Source: an uncultured Clostridia bacterium (GTDB taxonomy: Bacteria > Bacillota > Clostridia > UBA1381). Taken from it: a DNA stretch of 60,874 bases. The position numbers and the translations under genes are program-made. Positions 7,656 to 16,752 of the stretch are shown piece by piece (the first letter of the stretch is position 1; each line of letters begins with the position of its first letter). Below the pieces are notes generated by a model that saw only the letters and a program-made list of their open reading frames with translations, had not been told where the DNA came from and did no database searches. The stretch lies in NCBI GenBank assembly GCA_959602045.1, contig CAUGRT010000012.1, positions 1 to 60,874 of the forward strand, in the 5' to 3' direction.

Positions 7656-7994
7656 ATGAAGAAGATTGAGATTATTACAAGACCGGATAAGCTGGATATT
7701 ATTAAAAAGGTTCTGGCAAAGAACGAGTATTCGGGCATGACGGTAACGGCGGCGATGGGCTGCGGACGTCAGAGAGCGTCCTCACAGAATTTTGAGGATT
7801 TGAATGAGGAACTGAATCTGATTCCGAAAATCTATGTCATGACGGTTGTCTGGGATGAGGATTTGGAGGAGATTATCTGCGAATTGCAGGAGAATCTGAC
7901 GACGGGGAGCGTCGGCGACGGAAAAATGTTTATTTCCAATATTGAAGATGTTGTAAGAATACGCAGCGGAGAGCGCGGTGAAAAGATACTCTGA
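7656..7994 (+). CDS. P-II family signalling protein lacking the uridylylated tyrosine
   Basis: A 112-residue GlnB/GlnK-like protein that aligns without gaps to E. coli GlnB. The ATP/2-oxoglutarate pocket is kept: R38-Q39, the B-loop TGSVGDGK, and R-I-R-S-G-E at the C-loop. The T-loop is altered: the position of Tyr51 is Glu and Tyr46 is Phe, so GlnD-type uridylylation at Tyr51 is impossible. The start follows AAGGAGG. It sits between potD and potA, not beside amtB or glnA. I infer that it regulates the polyamine transporter, or senses its state, by direct binding, as GlnK does for AmtB. No data in the sequence prove that. Confidence 0.88.
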   Translation: MKKIEIITRPDKLDIIKKVLAKNEYSGMTVTAAMGCGRQRASSQNFEDLNEELNLIPKIYVMTVVWDEDLEEIICELQENLTTGSVGDGKMFISNIEDVVRIRSGERGEKIL

Positions 7995-8013
7995 TACGAA
8001 AGGGGATTGGTCA

Positions 8014-9171
8014 GTGAAAAATAATATTGTCGTAAGGCTTGTAGAGGTGGAAAAGAACTACGGCGATAATCGAATCGTAAAGAAAATCAGTATGGATATT
8101 CCGGAGGGGGAGTTTTTGACGCTGTTGGGGCCATCCGGGTGCGGCAAGACAACGACGCTTCGGATGATAGCCGGTTTTGAAACGGTTACTGCGGGAAAAA
8201 TTCTTTTGCATGGTGAGGACGTTCGGGAGAAAAAGCCGAACGAACGGGATGTCAATACGGTATTTCAGAATTACGCGTTATTTCCGCATATGAATATCAA
8301 GGACAATATCAGCTTTGGACTGGTGGAAAAGAAGATGCCAAAGTCCGAAATCAAAAAGCGTGTGAGCGAGATGCTGAAACTGGTGCGCTTGGAGGGAATG
8401 GAGCATCGTATGCCGTCCCAGCTTTCGGGCGGACAGAAGCAGCGTGTTGCGATTGCCCGCGCATTGGTAAACCATCCGAGCGTTTTGCTTTTGGATGAAC
8501 CGTTGGGCGCATTGGACTTGAAGCTGAGAAAACAAATGCAGTCCGAGCTGAAGCATTTGCAGCAGCAGCTGGGGATTACGTTTATTTATGTTACGCATGA
8601 CCAGGAGGAAGCGCTGACGATGAGTGATCGCATTGCGGTCATGAATGACGGCGTAATTGAGCAGATCGGTACGCCGCGCGAGGTGTATGACACGCCCAGA
8701 ACAAAGTTTGTTGCGGATTTTATCGGCGAATCCAATATTATAGAGGGGTACTCCCAGAGCAGCGAGGACGGATTGATGCGGATTATTTTTGAATCCGGAA
8801 AGGCGATTGTCCATGATAAGGGAATTGATGTGGACGAAATGCTCTATATCTGTATCCGACCGGAGAATTTGCGCGTCACACGTGAGCCGGTCAAAGGGTT
8901 TTCCATTAAAGGACGCGTTAAGGAGCATATTTTTACCGGGTCTTCGACAAAGACGATTATTGAGCTTTTGAACGGTCAGGAGCTCAAAGCGGCAAGAACC
9001 CCGGAGGCGGAGCTGTTTGAAATCGGAGAGCGCGTGAATATTTCATGGGCACCGGAGAGAGCTGTTGTATTACATACGACAGAGGATAAGCTCTATGATG
9101 AAATTGAAAACAATTCCGCAACTGCAATGTTTAAATCGTTTATGAAAGAGGATAAGGACAATGAAATCTGA
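8014..9171 (+). CDS. potA: Polyamine ABC transporter ATP-binding protein PotA
   Basis: A 385-residue ATPase of the CUT/MOI type. Walker A GPSGCGKTT, Q-loop, signature LSGGQKQR, Walker B VLLLDEP and the switch His (YVTHDQEEA) are all present. A C-terminal TOBE domain (about 280-385) follows. The GTG at 8014 is chosen because AAAGGGGA precedes it; the frame extends to a GTG at 7978 inside the P-II gene, which lacks an SD. It ends 11 bp inside potB, so the two are translationally coupled. It energises PotBC-PotD import. Confidence 0.93.
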   Translation: MKNNIVVRLVEVEKNYGDNRIVKKISMDIPEGEFLTLLGPSGCGKTTTLRMIAGFETVTAGKILLHGEDVREKKPNERDVNTVFQNYALFPHMNIKDNISFGLVEKKMPKSEIKKRVSEMLKLVRLEGMEHRMPSQLSGGQKQRVAIARALVNHPSVLLLDEPLGALDLKLRKQMQSELKHLQQQLGITFIYVTHDQEEALTMSDRIAVMNDGVIEQIGTPREVYDTPRTKFVADFIGESNIIEGYSQSSEDGLMRIIFESGKAIVHDKGIDVDEMLYICIRPENLRVTREPVKGFSIKGRVKEHIFTGSSTKTIIELLNGQELKAARTPEAELFEIGERVNISWAPERAVVLHTTEDKLYDEIENNSATAMFKSFMKEDKDNEI

Positions 9172-10009
9172 TAATAAAGCCGTTAAAGCGGTCATGATCG
9201 GGCCGACGATGCTATGGCTGGCTGTCTTTTTGCTGGCACCGCTTGTGATTGTTGTCGGCATCAGCTTTTTGACGAAAAATGCACACGGCGGCGTTAATAT
9301 GCCGGTTACGCTGCAAGCGTATGAGTCGATGGCAAATAAGGATTACATTGTCATCTTTCTGCGGTCGATCTGGTTGGCGGTAAAGACAACGATTCTTTGC
9401 TTAGTATTGGGTTATCCGCTGGCATCGATCATTGCAAAGTCCTCCAAAAATGTAAAACCGATTCTGGTTCTGATGGTAATGCTGCCGTTTTGGATTAATT
9501 CCATGATTCGGCTTTACGGATGGATGACGCTGCTGCGGACAGAGGGGATTCTCAATAATATTTTAATCGGGATTGGTCTGATTAAGGAACCGCTGGCAAT
9601 GCTCTATACCGATGGAGCGGTTGTACTGGGGATGGTGTATGAGCTGCTGCCGTTTGCGGTGCTGCCGCTGTATACCTCGATTGAAAAGATAGATCCGTCT
9701 TTACTGGAGGCGGCATGCGACCTCGGTGCGCCGAAGCGGCGGAGCTTTCTGCGTGTAACGCTGCCGCTGACGATGCCGGGAATTTTTGCTGCGTCCATGC
9801 AGACGTTTATTCCGGCATTGGGACTGTTCTATGTTTCCGATATGCTTGGCGGAGGGAGCAGCATGTACCTGGGAAATCTGATTAAGAATCAATTCCTGTC
9901 TGCCAGAAACTGGCCGTTGGGTGCTGCGCTTTCGCTGTTATTGATTGTTATTACGATTGTGCTGATGCGACTGTATTCGCGTGTGGGTAATCTGGATGAT
10001 ATTGTATAA
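9161..10009 (+). CDS. potB: Polyamine ABC transporter permease PotB
   Basis: A 282-residue six-helix inner-membrane permease. The first segment (MLWLAVFLLAPLVIVVGISF) is a membrane helix, and the EAA loop (LLEAACDLGAPKRRSFLRV) that docks PotA lies near residues 183-202. It overlaps the end of potA by 11 bp and precedes potC by 51 bp. Confidence 0.92.
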   Translation: MKSDNKAVKAVMIGPTMLWLAVFLLAPLVIVVGISFLTKNAHGGVNMPVTLQAYESMANKDYIVIFLRSIWLAVKTTILCLVLGYPLASIIAKSSKNVKPILVLMVMLPFWINSMIRLYGWMTLLRTEGILNNILIGIGLIKEPLAMLYTDGAVVLGMVYELLPFAVLPLYTSIEKIDPSLLEAACDLGAPKRRSFLRVTLPLTMPGIFAASMQTFIPALGLFYVSDMLGGGSSMYLGNLIKNQFLSARNWPLGAALSLLLIVITIVLMRLYSRVGNLDDIV

Positions 10010-10060
10010 GCAGGTTACGTTGGATTTGTGCCGCGGTGGGCGGCAGAAGGGAGATTGTCA

Positions 10061-10849
10061 ATGAAAAGAGAATTTAAACCCCTTTCGGTGTTGTATGCCT
10101 GTCTGATTTATACGTTTCTGTATCTTCCGATTATTGTGGTAATTGTGTTTTCCTTTAATACGTCAAAGCGAAATATCACCTTTGATGGGTTTACGTTTGA
10201 GTGGTATGCGAAAATGCTGAAAAATGAACAGCTGATGAAATCACTTTACAATACGTTGATTGTGGCGTTTATCAGTACCGCGATTTCGGTTGTGATCGGG
10301 ACGCTGTGTGCGGTCGGACTGCATCGTTTTGAATTTAAGCTGAAAAGTCTGATCAGTGATGCGCTGTATATTCCGATTGTGATTCCGGAACTGGTGCTTG
10401 GAATCGGCTTGCTGGTGTTCTTTTCATCCATTAATATGTCCACCAGTATTTATACGCTGATTATCTCGCACGTTACCTTTTCTATGCCGTTTGTGGTGAT
10501 TACGGTGCGGTCGAGGATGGCAGGCTTTGATAAGTCCATTGAGGAGGCGGCGCGGGATTTGGGTGCAAATGAGCTGCATACATTTTTGCGTGTGACGCTG
10601 CCGATGATTGCGCCGGGAGTTATTTCGGGCGGTATGCTGGCGCTCACGATGTCACTGGATGATGTGGTAGTCAGCTATTTTACGGCAGGACCGGACAGTA
10701 CAACGCTGCCATTAAAGATTCTCGGAATGGTGAAGAAAGGCGTATCGCCGGATGTCAACGCATTGTCAACGCTGATGATTGTCGGGACGATTGCGGTGAT
10801 GGTGTGTTCGCAGCTGATTCAGAGAAAAATGGAGAAAAAGAACGATTAA
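10061..10849 (+). CDS. potC: Polyamine ABC transporter permease PotC
   Basis: A 262-residue permease, partner of PotB. Membrane helices begin at VLYACLIYTFLYLPIIVVIV and the EAA motif is IEEAARDLGANELHTFLRV. The ATG at 10061 is chosen over an upstream in-frame GTG (10028) because AGAAGGGA lies at the right distance. A short GC hairpin (TGCCGC/GCGGCA, 10029-10045) sits just before the SD. Confidence 0.92.
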   Translation: MKREFKPLSVLYACLIYTFLYLPIIVVIVFSFNTSKRNITFDGFTFEWYAKMLKNEQLMKSLYNTLIVAFISTAISVVIGTLCAVGLHRFEFKLKSLISDALYIPIVIPELVLGIGLLVFFSSINMSTSIYTLIISHVTFSMPFVVITVRSRMAGFDKSIEEAARDLGANELHTFLRVTLPMIAPGVISGGMLALTMSLDDVVVSYFTAGPDSTTLPLKILGMVKKGVSPDVNALSTLMIVGTIAVMVCSQLIQRKMEKKND

Positions 10850-10886
10850 ACGGGACTTTTGAGGGCAATGCCGAAAGGAATCCGAT

Positions 10887-11357
10887 ATGAGAAAATACAT
10901 AAGAATTGTCATATGCGTGCTCTTGTTATCAATGTTGGTCTGGCTTTTCTATCCGCGGTCTTTGGCACGTAAAATGAAAGAGGCGGAGGATATCGCCCTT
11001 ACTTTTGGCGGTGGATTTTCCGATGAAGAGCGAGTGGAATGGTATATTCCGCAAGGAACACGAGATTATGCTGAGCTTGAGAGTATTTTGAAAAAGTATC
11101 GTTATCATATAACCTGGAAAACGCTTTTGCATTATAATACGATTATCGGGGCAATCAATGATGAAGTTACAATCAGTATGCACAGCGAAAAACGAGGGGT
11201 GCTTTTTTATCTTCACGGTACAGGCAGAAAAGAAACTTTTATTGATAATGATGTTTATCATATCGGCTATTTCAGTGATGAGCAGGCAGCCAAGCTGATG
11301 AAAGAGATTAAAGAGTTTATTCATAGCCGACAGAAACCGGCAGCGGGAGAGAGATAG
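10887..11357 (+). CDS. Small single-pass membrane protein, unknown function
   Basis: A 156-residue protein with one N-terminal membrane segment (about 5-23, IRIVICVLLLSMLVWLFYP) and a mixed alpha/beta domain likely outside the membrane. The SD is GAAAGGA. I do not recognise the family. It starts 38 bp after potC and ends 14 bp before the heparinase-like gene, so it is probably co-transcribed with the transporter. Confidence 0.75.
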   Translation: MRKYIRIVICVLLLSMLVWLFYPRSLARKMKEAEDIALTFGGGFSDEERVEWYIPQGTRDYAELESILKKYRYHITWKTLLHYNTIIGAINDEVTISMHSEKRGVLFYLHGTGRKETFIDNDVYHIGYFSDEQAAKLMKEIKEFIHSRQKPAAGER

Positions 11358-11370
11358 GGAGGATTTTAAG

Positions 11371-13038
11371 ATGCTGAGGGAAGCATTCCAGATTCGGGAT
11401 CAAATTCAGAATGAAGCAATTTTAAAGGACTGGCTGCAGGGACTGCGCGAAAAAGCAGAGGAATACCGCGGGACGGAGATTGCGGAATGGACAATGCAGG
11501 ATTATGAGCGGTTTTATCGTGACGGTAATCGTCTGGCGTTTGAGGAAAAGTATTTTGATCGGCGCGGCCGTTTGACCACCTATGCTTTGATGGTATTTGT
11601 CTATCGGGATAAGGATTTTCTTCCGTTACTGGAGGAAGTGATCGAGAAGATTTGTGATGAACCGACCTGGGTATTGCCGGCACATTTGCCGGAGGGCAGT
11701 ACAGAAGGGCGTACATTCATTGATTTATTTGCGGCAGAAACCGGATCGGCATTGAGCGAGATTAAATATTTGCTTGCGGATGTGCTTTCCGATGCGATTA
11801 AAGCGCGGATGCATGAGGAGGTTCGTGAAAGGGTTGTTGAACCCTATGTAAATCACGGATCGGAGTTTTGGTGGTTTACGATTACTACGAACTGGAGCGC
11901 AGTTTGTTCCGGCTGTGCGGCGCTTTCCTGCATGTATGACGGTACGGCAGAGGAAGCCGAGCGGGCGATTGAGCTGGCAGGAGAAAGTATGAAATATTTC
12001 TTGAGCGGATTCTCCGAGGAGGGAGTCTGCATGGAGGGATATTCCTATTGGACTTACGGCTTTGGTTCATTCTTGACGTATGCGGACGCAGCGTATAAGT
12101 TTACGGATGGTAAGGTGAATTATTTTGCTGATGAACGGGTACATAAGATTGCGCGGTTTATGAACGGCGGAATTCTGCGAACCGGAACCCCGGTGGCTTT
12201 TGCGGATGCTTCGGCGAAAGAGGGGGTAAGCCTGGCATATGCTTATTATCTTTCCGCAAAGTATTCGGATATCGGTCTTGCCGACGGCGGTTGGGCGGAA
12301 TACGCCGATGATGTTTGCTATCGTTGGGTGCGGCTGGTTCGGACATTTGTATGGGTTCCGTATTATAAAAATCAGGAGCATGAGGAAACCAAGCAGCAGG
12401 GCGTTTCCTATTATCCGGATGCCGGTTGGTATATCAAAAAGACACCGTCCTATATTTTGTGTGCAAAGGGAGGGCATAATGCCGAACCGCACAACCATAA
12501 TGATGTGGCAAGCTTTTATATTGACGATTATAGCAAGCAGGTGCTAAATGATTTGGGCAGCGGCGAGTATACGCGTGATTATTTTGCCGAAAAGCGGTAT
12601 GAATTTTTCGTATGCGGATCGCAGGGGCATAATGTGCCGATTATTGACGGAAAATTGCAGGAGCCGGGAGCTGACCGGAAAGCGACGATTTTAGAGGTAT
12701 CGGACAATGTGCTGCGGATGGAAGCGGCAAAGGCATATGCGATGGACGAGCTGAAAAGCTTTGTTCGCTGTTTGGAGATGACGGATGATGAAATTATGCT
12801 GACGGATCATTTTGAGGGAGAAATTCACGAGATTCGCGAGCGGTTCATTACCTCCGAAGCGGTTGTTGTAACGGATACCGGATGCAAAATCGGTAAGGTG
12901 ACGTTGGACGCAGGATTTCGTCCGGAAATCGGTACAGTCGTTTATGCGGCGCATGACGGAGCCGATAGAGAAGTGAAAACCATTGATTTTGTTTTTGATG
13001 AAAAGAAATTTCAAATGCGGATTTGTTTTGAAGAATAA
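11371..13038 (+). CDS. Heparinase II/III-like protein, cytoplasmic
   Basis: A 555-residue protein with the two parts of the heparinase II/III family. An alpha/alpha toroid (about 50-340, with a run of W/Y-rich helices) precedes a beta-sandwich domain that opens with GGHNAEPHNHNDVASFYI, where the His/Asn cluster is typical. GQGHN-like CGSQGHNVPIIDGK follows. The family contains polysaccharide lyases acting on uronic-acid glycans. There is no signal peptide, so any substrate must be an imported oligosaccharide, yet the neighbours encode a polyamine transporter. SD GGGAGG. It is the last gene of the operon, with a strong terminator 2 bp on. Lyase activity is an inference. Confidence 0.82.
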   Translation: MLREAFQIRDQIQNEAILKDWLQGLREKAEEYRGTEIAEWTMQDYERFYRDGNRLAFEEKYFDRRGRLTTYALMVFVYRDKDFLPLLEEVIEKICDEPTWVLPAHLPEGSTEGRTFIDLFAAETGSALSEIKYLLADVLSDAIKARMHEEVRERVVEPYVNHGSEFWWFTITTNWSAVCSGCAALSCMYDGTAEEAERAIELAGESMKYFLSGFSEEGVCMEGYSYWTYGFGSFLTYADAAYKFTDGKVNYFADERVHKIARFMNGGILRTGTPVAFADASAKEGVSLAYAYYLSAKYSDIGLADGGWAEYADDVCYRWVRLVRTFVWVPYYKNQEHEETKQQGVSYYPDAGWYIKKTPSYILCAKGGHNAEPHNHNDVASFYIDDYSKQVLNDLGSGEYTRDYFAEKRYEFFVCGSQGHNVPIIDGKLQEPGADRKATILEVSDNVLRMEAAKAYAMDELKSFVRCLEMTDDEIMLTDHFEGEIHEIRERFITSEAVVVTDTGCKIGKVTLDAGFRPEIGTVVYAAHDGADREVKTIDFVFDEKKFQMRICFEE

Positions 13039-13071
13039 AAATAAAGAGGGCAAGTCGCCCTCTTTATTTTT
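13037..13071. terminator. Bidirectional terminator
   Basis: A perfect 15-bp inverted repeat (AAAAATAAAGAGGGC / GCCCTCTTTATTTTT) separates the converging heparinase-like and stalk-CAP genes and serves both strands. Confidence 0.92.
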
Positions 13072-13075
13072 ATCT

Positions 13076-14104
13076 TTATCTTGAAACAAACAGCTGTGTC
13101 CAGTAAACAGTACCCTTAGAATTTTTAACAGCACCGATGCCGATTTCGCGAACACTTGAGCTGAGAATATTCGCTCTGTGTCCCTCTGAATTCATCCAGG
13201 CAGTCATCACCGCTTCAGCGGTTTGCTGACCGTATGCGATGTTTTCTGCCGCGGCACGGTAGCTGATTCCGTTATTTTTTAATCTGTCAAACGGGGATTG
13301 ACCGTCCGGGTTGGTATGACTGAAAAAGTTTCTTTCAATCATGTCGCTGCAATGCGCCCGTGCAATGACTGCCAGGTCTTCTGCCCATGTCAGCTTGCTT
13401 AAACCGTTCGCCGTTCTTTCCTGATTCACCAATTCCAGAACCTGCTGTTCCAAAGCTCGTTCCGTATTATCGGGCGTTGCTGTTGGAGCGGCAGTCGGCT
13501 GTGCCGTTGGAGCGGTTGTGGGCGCCGCTGTCGGACTTGCCGTCGGCTGTATTGTTGGAGCGGTTGTAGGTGCCGTTGTCGGAACTGCTGACGGAGCCGC
13601 TGTAGGTTGTGTTGTCGGATTTACGGTCGGAGCCGTTGTTGGCTGCAATGTCGGAGCGGCAGTGGGAGAAGCGGATGGATTCAGAATACCGCCGATGATT
13701 GTTACATAACCCTTGAGTCCGTCCCAAATCCACTCGACCTTACACTTCAGCGCTTCGCTGATTGCTCTTAAAGGAACGAAAGTACGGTCATCGCTGACAA
13801 ACGGGGGAACGTCCAAATCAACGCGCTCGCCATTTACATAAAATGTATTACTGCCGATCGTCATGGAAATTTCGGAATTATTTCCGGTGGCATGCAGTGT
13901 TTTTGTATCCTGGTCCCACTCAACGTCCATACCGAACGCTTCAAAAATCTGACGTACCGGAACGAAAGTGCGGTCGTTTCGGATAATCGGCGGATTTGTA
14001 AAATCAAGCGTCTGACCGTTTAATGACACACTGATCGGTGCTGCATGAGCGGACAAAGTGCCGGCTATCAGAATACTGCTTGTAATTAATGCAATCTTTT
14101 TCAT
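13076..14104 (-). CDS. Secreted protein with two stalk (copper amine oxidase N-like) domains and a CAP/SCP domain
   Basis: A 342-residue exported protein; the start is the ATG after GGAGGATTCTT. Signal peptide (about 1-22), then two stalk units of the Cu_amine_oxidN1 family, each with a DRTFVPVR or DRTFVPLR hallmark, linked to a wall-spanning Pro/Thr/Ala-rich segment of about 65 residues (repeated TAAPT/TTAPT units). The C-terminal CAP domain (about 225-342) shows the HCSDM, FFSHTNPDGQSPF, AENIAYG and GHRANIL motifs of the YkwD-like family. It is probably cell-surface; the biochemical role of bacterial CAP domains is unsettled. Confidence 0.88.
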   Translation of the reverse strand: MKKIALITSSILIAGTLSAHAAPISVSLNGQTLDFTNPPIIRNDRTFVPVRQIFEAFGMDVEWDQDTKTLHATGNNSEISMTIGSNTFYVNGERVDLDVPPFVSDDRTFVPLRAISEALKCKVEWIWDGLKGYVTIIGGILNPSASPTAAPTLQPTTAPTVNPTTQPTAAPSAVPTTAPTTAPTIQPTASPTAAPTTAPTAQPTAAPTATPDNTERALEQQVLELVNQERTANGLSKLTWAEDLAVIARAHCSDMIERNFFSHTNPDGQSPFDRLKNNGISYRAAAENIAYGQQTAEAVMTAWMNSEGHRANILSSSVREIGIGAVKNSKGTVYWTQLFVSR

Positions 14105-14217
14105 AAGAATCCTCCATTCTACCGCTTTGAGCGGCACAAATCAATTGCTTTTGTTTTACTGACAGAATCTCTGTCAAACGGTGTCGGCAAAATCAATATT
14201 CTTGCTTGCCTGTATTC

Positions 14218-14246
14218 ATTATACAAGAAAAGGAGTGAAATGTAAA
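14218..14246 (-). promoter_or_regulatory. Promoter of the stalk-CAP gene
   Basis: Reading the minus strand: -35 TTTACA (14246-14241), 17-bp spacer, -10 TATAAT (14223-14218). A 5' leader of about 110 nt follows, with hairpins GACAGA/TCTGTC and CCGC/GCGG before the SD. Confidence 0.75.
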
Positions 14247-14313
14247 TAGAATATTTTTGGAAATCTGAAATTTCCTGAATATTTTTCTATATCATTGACT
14301 TCAATTGATCTCA

Positions 14314-14425
14314 AAAATGGGGTTGTAAAAAAGAGTGCAGACCGTTCAAACGCGCCCGACAGCGTACTGGTGTACTCTGAGTGGCGTGTTTGAACGGTCT
14401 GTGCCTTTTCTTACAACCCCATTTT
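14314..14425 (-). terminator. Family 2 long palindrome, copy 1 (terminator of mnmA)
   Basis: A 112-bp near-perfect palindrome whose outer arm AAAATGGGGTTGTAA (14314-14328 / 14411-14425) overlaps the mnmA stop codon. In the mnmA sense it reads AAAAGGCACAGACCGTTCAA, then a small inner hairpin, then the complement, ending in CTCTTTTTTAC: a stem followed by a T-run. A homologous copy lies at 21799-22020. Confidence 0.85.
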
Positions 14426-15494
14426 AAGCGATTGTTCCGCCGCCGATGACAAGATCGCCGTCATAAAGCACAGCGGCTTGCCCCTTAGTCACAGCACGCT
14501 GCGGTTCGTGGAAAGTGATTTTAATGGTATCCTCGTCTATCTGTACCGCCTCTGCCGGCTGTTCAACGGAATTATATCGGGTTCGGGCGCAACATTGGAT
14601 CGGTTCATACAGATTGTCGGTAGAAATCAGATTGATATTGTGAATCGTGACTTCCGTGGACAGTAAATCCTCCTCCAAACCGAGAACGACCGTATTTTCT
14701 TGGACATTGATTTCACATACATACATCGGCTGCGGAAGTGCAAGTCCCAGACCTTTTCTCTGACCGATGGTGTAGCGGATAATACCCTTGTGCCGTCCCA
14801 GAACATTTCCTTGTTTATCGAGAAAATCTCCCTCGGGGTATTTCTTTCCGGTATATTGTTCGATAAAATCGGCATAGCTGCCGTTTTGGACAAAGCAAAT
14901 ATCCTGGCTGTCGTGCTTTTTGGCATTGATAAAGTCATGCTCGGCGGCAATTTCACGCACTGCCTGCTTTGTCATACCGCCCAACGGGAATAACGTATGC
15001 GCCAGCTGATCCTGCGTCATGGCATAGAGGACATAGCTTTGGTCTTTGGTGGAATCCACCGCTTTTCTCAGCAGATAGCGACCGCGGTTTTCGTCATATT
15101 CAATTTGCGAATAATGACCGGTAATCACATAATCATAGCCGATCTCACGCGCTCTTTGCAGCATTTTATCAAATTTTAAGTGCTTGTTGCAGTCGATACA
15201 AGGATTCGGGGTCATGCCGTTTTCGTAGGCATGAATAAACGGTTCAATGACATCCTCGTGAAAACGCGAGGTGAATTGAAAGACATAATAGGGAATCCCG
15301 ATTGCATAGGCAACGCTTCGCGCATCCTCCACATCCTCCAGAGAACAGCAGGAGTGCGCACGCGGAACACCGGCATCCTCGTTGCTGAACAGCTTCATGG
15401 TTGCGCCGATACATTCCATTCCCATATCTTTAGCAAGCAGCGCGGCAACCGAGGAATCCACACCGCCGCTCATGGCAATAATTGCTTTTTTCAT
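14424..15494 (-). CDS. mnmA: tRNA-specific 2-thiouridylase MnmA
   Basis: A 356-residue enzyme that makes 2-thiouridine at the wobble position of tRNAs for Lys, Glu and Gln, using a relayed persulfide. The PP-loop SGGVDSS (about residues 9-15) binds ATP; the catalytic cysteines are in NPCIDCN and HDSQDICFVQ. A C-terminal beta-barrel domain follows. The ATG after CTGGAG is chosen over an upstream in-frame start lying in the leader. A short hairpin (TGCC...GGCA) precedes the SD. No iscS-like partner is in the window. Confidence 0.95.
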   Translation of the reverse strand: MKKAIIAMSGGVDSSVAALLAKDMGMECIGATMKLFSNEDAGVPRAHSCCSLEDVEDARSVAYAIGIPYYVFQFTSRFHEDVIEPFIHAYENGMTPNPCIDCNKHLKFDKMLQRAREIGYDYVITGHYSQIEYDENRGRYLLRKAVDSTKDQSYVLYAMTQDQLAHTLFPLGGMTKQAVREIAAEHDFINAKKHDSQDICFVQNGSYADFIEQYTGKKYPEGDFLDKQGNVLGRHKGIIRYTIGQRKGLGLALPQPMYVCEINVQENTVVLGLEEDLLSTEVTIHNINLISTDNLYEPIQCCARTRYNSVEQPAEAVQIDEDTIKITFHEPQRAVTKGQAAVLYDGDLVIGGGTIA

Positions 15495-15631
15495 AATAAT
15501 CTCCAGTCTGCCGCCATACGGAGGCACAAATAATAACGCAGAAAAGAACCAGACAGATCACTCGAAATCAATCCGATGATGTATGCTTATACCTCAAGGG
15601 TTAATTTCAAGAGAGGATGTGCATTTTCACG

Positions 15632-16549
15632 TTAATCTCCAAGCTCAATCATGCGGTCGATACATCTGCGTGCATCGGCGATGGTCTGCTTGTCCAATGT
15701 AATTTCTTCACCGCCGTTGCCGGATACAGCATTATAGACATCCACAAGCGTTGTGGATTTCATATTCGGGCAGATTAAGTCCTTAGAGAGCGGATAGAAT
15801 CGCTTTTCGGGACATTCATATTGCAAATGCTCCGCAATACTGATTTCCGTACCGATGACAAATTCTTTCTGATCTGATTTTCTTGCATAATTCATAATCG
15901 CAGAGGTGGATCCGACGAAATCCGCACCGCGGACAACATCGGGAACACATTCGGGATGAACGAGAATCTGTGCGTTCGGATAACGTTTGCGCGCATTTTC
16001 CAACTCACGTTTCCCCACACGGGCATGAATCGGACATCCGCCGCTGACAAGCTTAATGTTCTTGTCGGGCAGCTGACGGGCAACGTAATCGCCGAGGTTG
16101 CAGTCCGGAATAAACAGGATGTTCTTGTTTTCGAGCTTGCCGATAATTTGTACCGCCGAGGAGGAGGTCACACAGACATCGCAGATTGTTTTTAAATCCG
16201 TAGTGGTGTTGATATATGCCGCAACGGTGTAGTCCGGGTACATTTCCTTTAAGGAGGAAATCAATTCTTTATCCATTTGCTCCGCCATCGGACAGCCTGC
16301 AATCGGATTGGCAAGCAAAACCTTTTTATCGGGGGAAAGGACTTTTACGGTTTCCGCCATGAAACGCACACCGCACATTAATACATTGGGTGCGTCCGTT
16401 TGCGCGGCATTTACGCTAAGCTGGTAGGAATCGCCCGTAAAATCCGCAATTTCCGTAATTTCACGCGCTTGATAACTGTGCGCCAGGATACAAATATTCT
16501 TTTCTTTCTTTATTTTCCGAATGGCATCTTGCATTTCCGATATTGTCAT
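15632..16549 (-). CDS. nadA: Quinolinate synthase NadA
   Basis: A 305-residue [4Fe-4S] enzyme that condenses iminoaspartate with dihydroxyacetone phosphate in NAD synthesis. The three cluster cysteines are visible in LMCGVRF, DVCVTSSS and LICPNMK. The start is the ATG at 16549 after GGAGG; an open frame continues 34 codons upstream, but only because it reads through repeat copy C. nadB and nadC, its usual neighbours, are not in the window. The promoter at 16753-16781 gives a leader of ~200 nt that contains the palindrome. Confidence 0.95.
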   Translation of the reverse strand: MTISEMQDAIRKIKKEKNICILAHSYQAREITEIADFTGDSYQLSVNAAQTDAPNVLMCGVRFMAETVKVLSPDKKVLLANPIAGCPMAEQMDKELISSLKEMYPDYTVAAYINTTTDLKTICDVCVTSSSAVQIIGKLENKNILFIPDCNLGDYVARQLPDKNIKLVSGGCPIHARVGKRELENARKRYPNAQILVHPECVPDVVRGADFVGSTSAIMNYARKSDQKEFVIGTEISIAEHLQYECPEKRFYPLSKDLICPNMKSTTLVDVYNAVSGNGGEEITLDKQTIADARRCIDRMIELGD

Positions 16550-16609
16550 GGGAAGTCCTCCTAAGTGTTTTTTAGTCATTGCAACATAGAACAATCCGAA
16601 TGTAGTGAT

Positions 16610-16706
16610 ATGAATTTGTATCTGTTTTTCATTCGATTCCGGCTCAAACATCCGCTACGTTGCACGGAACTCGCCTCCATAGAATGAAAAACAGATACAA
16701 ATTCAT
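16610..16706 (-). repeat. Family 1 palindromic element, copy C (nadA leader)
   Basis: Perfect arms of 25 bp (16610-16634 and 16682-16706): the shared TCTGTTTTTCATTC plus an outer ATGAATTTGTA found only in this copy. The core reads as TATGGAGGCGAGTTCCG on the minus strand, the sense of nadA. Confidence 0.9.
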
Positions 16707-16752
16707 TTGGGAAATTCCATCCTACAACTTAATTCCTATCATTTTTATCTGT

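Noticed and set aside
8278..8928. Long antisense open frame opposite potA
   Set aside because: It lies entirely opposite a strongly supported ATPase gene, has no SD and no protein-like motif; it is a codon-bias shadow. The same applies to antisense frames at 12067-12498, 21085-21591 and 22971-23423.
13480..13690. Repetitive DNA that could be taken for a tandem repeat element
   Set aside because: It encodes the Pro/Thr/Ala linker of the stalk-CAP protein in frame; the periodicity is from the peptide repeat.
16550..16651. N-terminally extended NadA start at 16651
   Set aside because: The extension is translated repeat C sequence without an SD; the ATG at 16549 has GGAGG and aligns with the family N-terminus.
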